Shown here piece after piece: positions 58,611-64,000 of a stretch of 64,000 nt of DNA. A model generated the notes under the pieces. It was not told the DNA's origin. It worked only from the letters and a program-made list of their open reading frames with translations, and did no database searches. This DNA comes from Chaetorhynchus papuensis. Lineage: Eukaryota; Chordata; Aves; Passeriformes; Rhipiduridae. The DNA is taken from NCBI GenBank assembly GCA_013396525.1, contig VWYX01000857.1, forward strand, positions 1 to 64,000, written 5' to 3'. How positions within the stretch are numbered: the first letter of the stretch is position 1; each line of letters opens with the position of its first letter. The position numbers were made by a program, and so were the translations under genes.

Positions 58611-59555
58611 CTGGCGAAGATGCGCTTCCAGCCTCTCGCTCGGCCTTTCTCGCACCTTCCCTCCGATTCTGCAGGTGCCACCCGGGTTGCCCCAGCGGCT
58701 TCCGCTGCCCTTGGCAGCCGTACTTTGCCTCCTCCGACCCCTGCAGAGGTTCTCAATCCTCACACCGGCACAGCACCGCGATGAGCCCCACAGCTGCCGG
58801 GAGAGGAGGCGGCTCGCCCCGGCCGAGCTGGAGGTGGCTGTCTTGGCCAAAACGACCCTGGACGGAGCAGGGAAATGCACGGGTAGCGTTTCCTCTTGCT
58901 TCCCAAATACACTCTCTTTCTCGGTCGGAAAAACAGGCCAGCTCTCCTTGGCATAGTCGATTTGGTTTAGGGTTTTTTCCCGGAGCGGAAGAGACCCCTG
59001 TCTCCCCGGGGGCATAAGCAAACAGCTCCGAGAGCCCGCTCCAGAGGCTGAAGCGGAAGGGCTGACAACATTTCCTCTGGTAGCAGAGATCTGCAGGCAG
59101 ATCGCTCGAGAAGCGCATCGCCCCCTCCCGCGGCGTGCCCTCGCCGCATCGCACGGTGCCTGCTAAGCACTCTGCGCCGTTTGCAGAGGAGAGACTTCTT
59201 TCTGGAAGAGCCCGCCTGCTGCCCCGCACCCTGCCTCGCACTGCCCCGGAGACGCTCCGCTAGAGCAGTCCGGGGAGGCCCCCAGCACCGCGGTTTGCCC
59301 TATTTGCGTCTCCACCGTTCCCCTGCAGACACCTAAAAAGAAGCCACCCTAACTCGCTCAGCGCAGCGCCTCTGCCGCTTGCCTTTCCTTTCCCTTTCCT
59401 TCTCCCTCCCCGCCCTGACCTCCCAAACTTCGCTGATCGGGGCCGAGTCGAGCCCGGCGACCCCCGCACGGCCCCGTACGCCTCTCTGTGCTGGGAGCCG
59501 CGAGTGCGTCTCTCCGCACCAAGCCTCCGTGACGAGAAAGGCATCGTAGGCAGCC
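58611..59555. promoter_or_regulatory. CpG island D
   Basis: GC- and CpG-rich sequence, with a pyrimidine-rich stretch at 59,380-59,425 (ctttcctttccctttccttctccctcc). No coding sequence is recognised. Frames up to 162 codons on both strands lack domains. Confidence 0.7.
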
Positions 59556-59740
59556 TATAAATAATTTCCATTATGTTCAGCTGACAGCGCGAGGCGATTA
59601 ATTTTAATAGCTGTATATTTGCCTGTTTCTCCTAATGCTCTGTAATGAGATGAGAAGCCATCCAACCCCAGATGGCTCCAGCCGCCTCGTTATTTATTTA
59701 TTTTGTGTGTGCGTGTGTGCAAAAGAGGGGCGAAGGGGAG
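59556..59740. promoter_or_regulatory. AT-rich block, candidate conserved element
   Basis: Holds ataaataatttccattatg, gcgattaattttaatagctgtatatttgcc, cctaatgctctgtaatgag, a CAGATG E-box and a TTATTTATTTATT tract before a GTGTGCGTGTGTG run. The TTAAT/TAAT density and unique look fit a homeodomain-responsive element. This is inference. Confidence 0.42.
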
Positions 59741-60425
59741 GGGGGTGGCGGTTCCTGCGGGACCGGCAGCTCCCCCCCGGAGCTGCCCCTGTCCCCGCCG
59801 CTCCCGGTATCGCCCCCGGTACTGCCCGCGGGCCGTAGGAGCCATCATGACACTGCACATTCAGTCGCCGGGGCTCGGCCACTCGTGCGCGGGGCCGAGG
59901 CAGGCAGGACCGGGGGCCGCCACCGGCTGGGTGTTTCGGGAATATTTATTTATGCTCTCTGGTCGCGCAGAGAGTGACTGCGGGAGCGCCGGGGGCCGAT
60001 CGGCGCGGGAGTAAATGCAGCGGATCGATGTCGTTCGGGGTGAGGGGCGGGCGAAGGGGACCACGGATCAAAGCCCATCCTATTAACCTAAATTTCGGCT
60101 CTGCGTGGCCTGCGGTCCGGGGGCCGGCGGGAGGGGAGCGCTTTGTGGGAGCCGGGAAAGCGGACACGCCGCCCGCCGCCGGCACCAGCCAGCGACGTGG
60201 TGGTGGTGTGTGTGTGGCGGTGTGACAAAGCCTCGCCGCGCTGAGCAAGCTGTCCCTCAGCCCAGGCGGCGGGCGGGGGAAGGGGAGGGTGAAGGGAGGT
60301 TTCGACATGTAGGAACGGCGGAGCGAGTCCCAGATTTGGGGACTCCAAAGCGGGGGAGGGGGAGAAGGGGGCATTCTCTGGTAGGACGAGGCTGCTTAAC
60401 CAGGTGGAACAGCACCGAGGCGAGC
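59741..60425. promoter_or_regulatory. CpG island E
   Basis: CpG-rich sequence with inset motifs: gggaatatttatttatgctc near 59,940 and ggatcaaagcccatcctattaacctaaattt near 60,065, the latter with an ATCAAAG (TCF/LEF-type) core. No exon is recognised. Confidence 0.7.
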
Positions 60426-60429
60426 ACCT

Positions 60430-60625
60430 GTGTCTTTTTCTAAAAGGCGTGTACTGATAATTACGAGAGTTAATTGCATTGCTTTGAAGGTCATTTGAAG
60501 TTACGGGGCTGTGTTTTCTTTTCAGGCTAGCAGACAATGCCCGTGCACTGTTTTAAATGTAAATCAGAGGGTATCCGCATAAACCTGTATTGTAGGATCG
60601 AGGCGTAATGGATTCACTCCGGCTG
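60430..60625. promoter_or_regulatory. AT-rich block with homeodomain and nuclear-receptor-like motifs
   Basis: TAATTA at 60,458-60,463 within TGATAATTACGAG, TAATTG at 60,471-60,476, and AAGGTCA (half-site of orphan nuclear receptors) near 60,487 lie close together. A splice-acceptor-like tract (GTGTTTTCTTTTCAG) ends at 60,525. It is followed by an ATG at 60,537 with a 23-codon frame (MPVHCFKCKSEGIRINLYCR and three more residues), which is probably chance. Best read as a candidate enhancer; an exon is the less likely alternative. Confidence 0.42.
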
Positions 60626-61815
60626 TGCCTGAGCTCGCCACAATACAGCTGAGCAGCCGAGCTGGGAGCGCGCCGGGGTTTCTCTGCGGAAACGCAGTTG
60701 CCGAAGAACATGAAAAGCATTAAATCGTGACGGGAAGGGGGCGGCGGCGGCGGGGGGGATGCGTTTTACGCTCGGGGGGGAAATCTCGGGACCGGGAGAT
60801 GCGTTGCTGCGGCGCAGCCACCCGTCGCTAGCAGCCAGGAAGTTTCTCACCCCGAGGAGACACGGGGCTGGCGTGTCACGCACCGTGGCACCGGCGGGGA
60901 CGGCCCTGGCATCGCTCCTCCCGCGGGCGTGGAGAGGCATCGTCCCTTGTTCCCTGCCATGCCCCAGCTCGGGCACGGCCGTTCTCAAAGGCTGCTCGCT
61001 CCTGCGGACGGCCGGGAAAGAAGGGCTGGTCGCCCCCAGGCTCGGAGGACCTTGTTCTTGCCGGTGTGGGGCAAGTACCGGCCCGGCGCGATCCAGAGGA
61101 ATGTGGCATAAGGGGGACCGGCCCTTAGCCCATCCCCACTGCCTCTGAGCCTTCATTAATCGCACCGCCCGGGGCCGCGGCGTACCGCCGAGCTGGCCTG
61201 CCATACGATTAGCCCGACGCCCCGGGGTACGGGTCTTCCCGGCGGCGCTGACAGCCCGGCCCCCGTTGCCCCCGCTCCGGCACCTGCGAGCAGCCCCGCC
61301 GGAGGCGAGGACGTGCGGAGGAGTCCGCAGAGAGCCTTTCTTCTCTCCCCCTTTCCCCACTAACAACAGGGCACCGCTCGCAAGACGGTCGCGCCGCACG
61401 GAACAAACGTTCATTGATTTCCACCGCCGGGCTGCGGAGGAACGTGGGGCGCCTGGGGAACGGGCAGCCGCGGGCAGCCGCGCATTGCCGCGCTCCCGGC
61501 CCCGCAACAGCGGGGTCGAGGGGGGCACGAACCGGGGAGGGACCCGATCGCAATCCCAGATGGGAGGGAGTGCGCACATCCGCGGGGCCGCCTGTAAGGG
61601 AAGACGTTCCTCTCCCCAAGGATGGGCCGGTGGTTCGGGGCTACTTCCCGGACGAGCGAAAGGGCCGCGAGGAGATGCGGTCTGTCCCTTCCCGCGATGC
61701 CGGGCCACCCTCATGCAGATCGCGCCGTGTCACCTCCCTGATGGCAACCACCACCCGCCTCTCCAGAAAAGTCGTCAGCCCGGTACCGCCGCTTCCCCCG
61801 TTGTCCACGGCAACC
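60626..61815. promoter_or_regulatory. CpG island F
   Basis: Strongly CpG-rich (for example cgccgagctggcctgccatacg; gcccgacgccccggggtacg). A 366-codon minus-strand frame (60,614-61,714) overlaps + frames of 129-186 codons and has no recognised domain. Confidence 0.8.
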
Positions 61816-61955
61816 GGCGTATCTGATTGAACCTCGTTGTAGGCAGTGACACCCGCGTAATGGATCATCCTGTCAGTGCTTTTTTATCACAGGCATTTAT
61901 TTTGGTCACGGCTGGTGATAACTTTGGTGTTTATCCCTTGTGTCGTTATGGGCCT
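61816..61955. promoter_or_regulatory. AT-richer block, candidate conserved element
   Basis: Unique sequence gcgtaatggatcatcctgtcagtg, tttttatcacaggcatttattttggtcac and gctggtgataactttggtgtttatc. It contains GATAAC, TTTATC and TTTAT words suited to GATA or posterior HOX-type factors. No exon is recognised. Confidence 0.38.
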
Positions 61956-63595
61956 GCCGCGATCTCCCTTCCGCCCTCCCTGCCCGGCGGGGGTGCTGGG
62001 TGGACAGGCTAGTCTGGGACGGCGGCTCCCCCCGCTCGTCCGGGAACCGCTGCGAGGGGCGCCCCGATACCCCCCACTGCCGCCCTGGGCTCCCGCGGCC
62101 CCGACTGGGGACGGATCGATCTGTTTGGTTTGGTTAAGCGCCCTCCCCCGATCGCCCCGGCCACCCCGGGGCCGGGTTATCTTGGGTCATGCTGGCGCGG
62201 AGCGCCGGGTGCGGTAAGAGGCTCCGGCGGAGCCCTGGTGCAGGAGGGAGCCGGGGGAAGAAGAAAGTGCCGTTCGCAGTTCTCCATCAATCCAGACACT
62301 TCAAAAGTAAATAAAGCAGGGCAGGGAAGGGCCTCCAGGGAGGGGAGAGAAGAGGCCTCTGACAGGCGATTGTCCAGGGCGGAGCCAGGGCTATTTCCAG
62401 CCCGGGAATAACAACACTCGGGCTGCGGTGGCTCCGACCCGCGTGTCCAGGAAAGACCGGATCGGGGTGTTTGTTTTGCTTTTAATTATTATTTTGACGG
62501 CGGGCTGACGCAGCGCAGGCAAACAATAACCCCAAGCTGTCCGAGAGGGGCACCGGGGAGCAGCGCCGCCCCAGCCCGGGGGGGAAGAGCCCAGCGAGGG
62601 GGCGGGCGCGGGGCCAGGTTCGCTGCCTTCCGCAGAGGTCGGGGCCGGAGCCACGGGGCCTGGAGGAACCCGCTGGGGCTGAGGCGGCTGGCCGGGGGCG
62701 GCCCCGCGGCCCCGCAGGGAGGCAGCGGGAGGCGGCGCGGCGGGCAGGGAGGGCCAGTGAGAAGCAGGACCGGGGCCCCCGGCGCGCTTTCGGGCGGGGG
62801 TGTGGGGGGAGGCCGCCGCTCTTATCTGGGTCACTGGGGTTAGAGGGAGCAGCTGATAGAAACAGAGGAGCTGAGCTCCCGCTGCTGCAGAGATACAGCC
62901 GCGATATGGGCCAGGCAGGCACCGAGCTGGAGGAAGGGCGGGAGGGAGGGAAAGAGGGAGGAGGAGGCGGCGGCTCGTTCCGGCTCCCGAGCCGAGCCCA
63001 GGTGCGCTGTGGTTTCCCTGCGCTCAGCGCTGTGCTGAGCGGCCCCCCTTCCCTCGCTCCCCATCCCCCGTCCTCCTCCCCGTCTCCCTCCAACGTTTAA
63101 CCCTTTCCCACCTCCGCGGGGCTGGAGGCTGAGGCGTGCGTTGGCCCGGCCGCGTCCCCTGCGGTTCCCCACTCCCTCCGTGGCAGAGACTGATCACGGT
63201 AGGGGAGAAACGGGGGGGGCGGGGGGGTTGGCCTTGTGCTGCCGAGCACCGCCCTCCCGGGACCCGGCTTTGTACACACACACACTCACGCACACACACA
63301 CCCAGCTGCGCTGAGCCGAGCCAGCCCCGGGGCCAGCCCCCGCCTGCCGCCGCCGCTGCCCGTGCGGCCGATCTCGGTTACAGCCAGCTACCCAGCGGGG
63401 TTGGCTGCTGCAGCCGCCGCCTTCCTCCTCCTCCCCGGTCCCCGCCGCCCTTTTCCTTCCTGCTCGGGTTCAGCTGCCCCGGAGCTCCCCTGGCTCGCCG
63501 GCGGCGGCCAGTCCCCGCTCCTGGGCCGCTGCCGGCGGGGAGGCGGATGCGGAGCGCCCGGGTAGGGGAAGGGCCCTCGGAGCGCCCCCATCGCG
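61956..63595. promoter_or_regulatory. CpG island G
   Basis: CpG-rich to the end of this stretch, with a GC-poor inset at 62,468-62,500 (tttgttttgcttttaattattattttgacgg). A CTTATCT and CAGCTG pair (GATA plus E-box) lies near 62,820-62,855. A CA-repeat (about 30 bases, interrupted) lies at 63,274-63,302. No coding exon is recognised. Confidence 0.78.
63274..63302 (+). repeat. Short interrupted (CA)n
   Basis: ACACACACACACTCACGCACACACACACCC. A minor microsatellite within the island. Confidence 0.9.
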
Positions 63596-64000
63596 CGCCC
63601 AGCCCTTTAATCAATTTCACCCTATTAATTATTAATTTTACGCCAGTCAAGCTTGCCCAGGAGGAGCGAGGAGGGGGAGGGGAGGCTGATGTCAGTCGGA
63701 GGCGGTGGCGGGGCCGAGTGCCAGGCTCCCCGCTCAGCCCCGGCCCAGCAACTTTCGGCTCCGCTGGCTCGGGCAGCTCCGTTCGCCGAGAACCGGGGGA
63801 GGCGGCGATTCCCATTCCGGTGAATGATGCGGTCCCCCCCCTCGCACACACATCCACACACGCTCTCCCTCTCTCTTTTCCGCTCCCTCCCCTTCTCTCC
63901 CCGCCCGCCCCCCGTGTAGACACATCCATACAAGGGCCCATTGCATCGTAGCGATGATGGATCGTGCCTAGCGGGGGTGATTTGGTGTTGATCGCATATT
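63596..64000. promoter_or_regulatory. Island edge with TAAT-rich element at the window end
   Basis: cctttaatcaatttcaccctattaattattaattttacgcc at 63,603-63,643 packs overlapping TTAATTATTAATTTTA homeodomain words into GC-rich DNA. It is followed by CpG-rich sequence, a CT-rich tract (63,860-63,900) and the AT-richer last 50 bases. No gene start is recognised before the window ends. Confidence 0.42.

Noticed and set aside
60614..61714. 366-codon minus-strand frame as a gene
   Set aside because: Same composition argument; CpG island with opposing frames and no family resemblance.
1..64000. CRISPR arrays, rRNA, tRNA or known microRNA hairpins
   Set aside because: None seen. The regular array at 21.2-21.75 kb is a contiguous CR1-derived satellite without spacers, and no tRNA cloverleaf or familiar miRNA seed/stem was recognised by eye.

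Overview
The window looks like a stretch of avian, probably passerine, nuclear genome. The evidence is repeat content: every clear transposon is a CR1-type LINE, several with the (ATTCTGTG)n-like 3' tail typical of bird CR1. A few ancient amniote relics (MIR/CORE-SINE-like copies and one palindromic MITE-like element) are also present. No L1, Alu or B1 elements, bacterial operons or phage genes were seen. The species call is inference from repeats alone.

Layout. Positions 1 to about 52,600 (roughly 80% of the window) are intermediate- to AT-rich DNA in which I recognise no host protein-coding exon. This part holds scattered repeats: a pyrimidine microsatellite at 9.03-9.20 kb; a CR1 interrupted by a second insertion that runs into an assembly gap at 10.57-11.35 kb; a CR1 whose tail has grown into a 0.54 kb 8-bp satellite at 21.1-21.75 kb; a palindromic element at 23.6 kb; a 95-bp false-looking duplication and a long antisense CR1 with ORF2 remains at 26.3-27.6 kb; a CR1-like 3' end at 35.3 kb; and another antisense CR1 at 46.4-46.95 kb. 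Several AT-rich blocks carry clustered homeodomain-type motifs and are candidate conserved regulatory elements (9.6, 14.4, 20.4, 36.65, 41.75-42.1 and 45.2 kb).

From about 52.6 kb to the end the composition changes abruptly. There are about 11 kb of near-continuous CpG-rich DNA (at least six islands), interleaved with short AT-rich, non-repetitive blocks holding TAATTA, TAATTG and GATAA motifs. A canonical GC-box plus TATA box lies on the + strand at 56,211-56,229. This arrangement, a long gene-poor stretch followed by clustered CpG islands with embedded non-coding elements, is the usual setting of a vertebrate developmental transcription-factor gene. I cannot name the gene: no homeobox, T-box, forkhead, nuclear-receptor or zinc-finger coding sequence is recognisable here. 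The coding exons may lie to the right of 64 kb.

The very long open frames in the CpG-rich region (300-460 codons, mostly minus strand) fit GC-driven loss of stop codons rather than genes. Two N gaps (465 and 146 bases) and one single-N junction mark assembly weaknesses.
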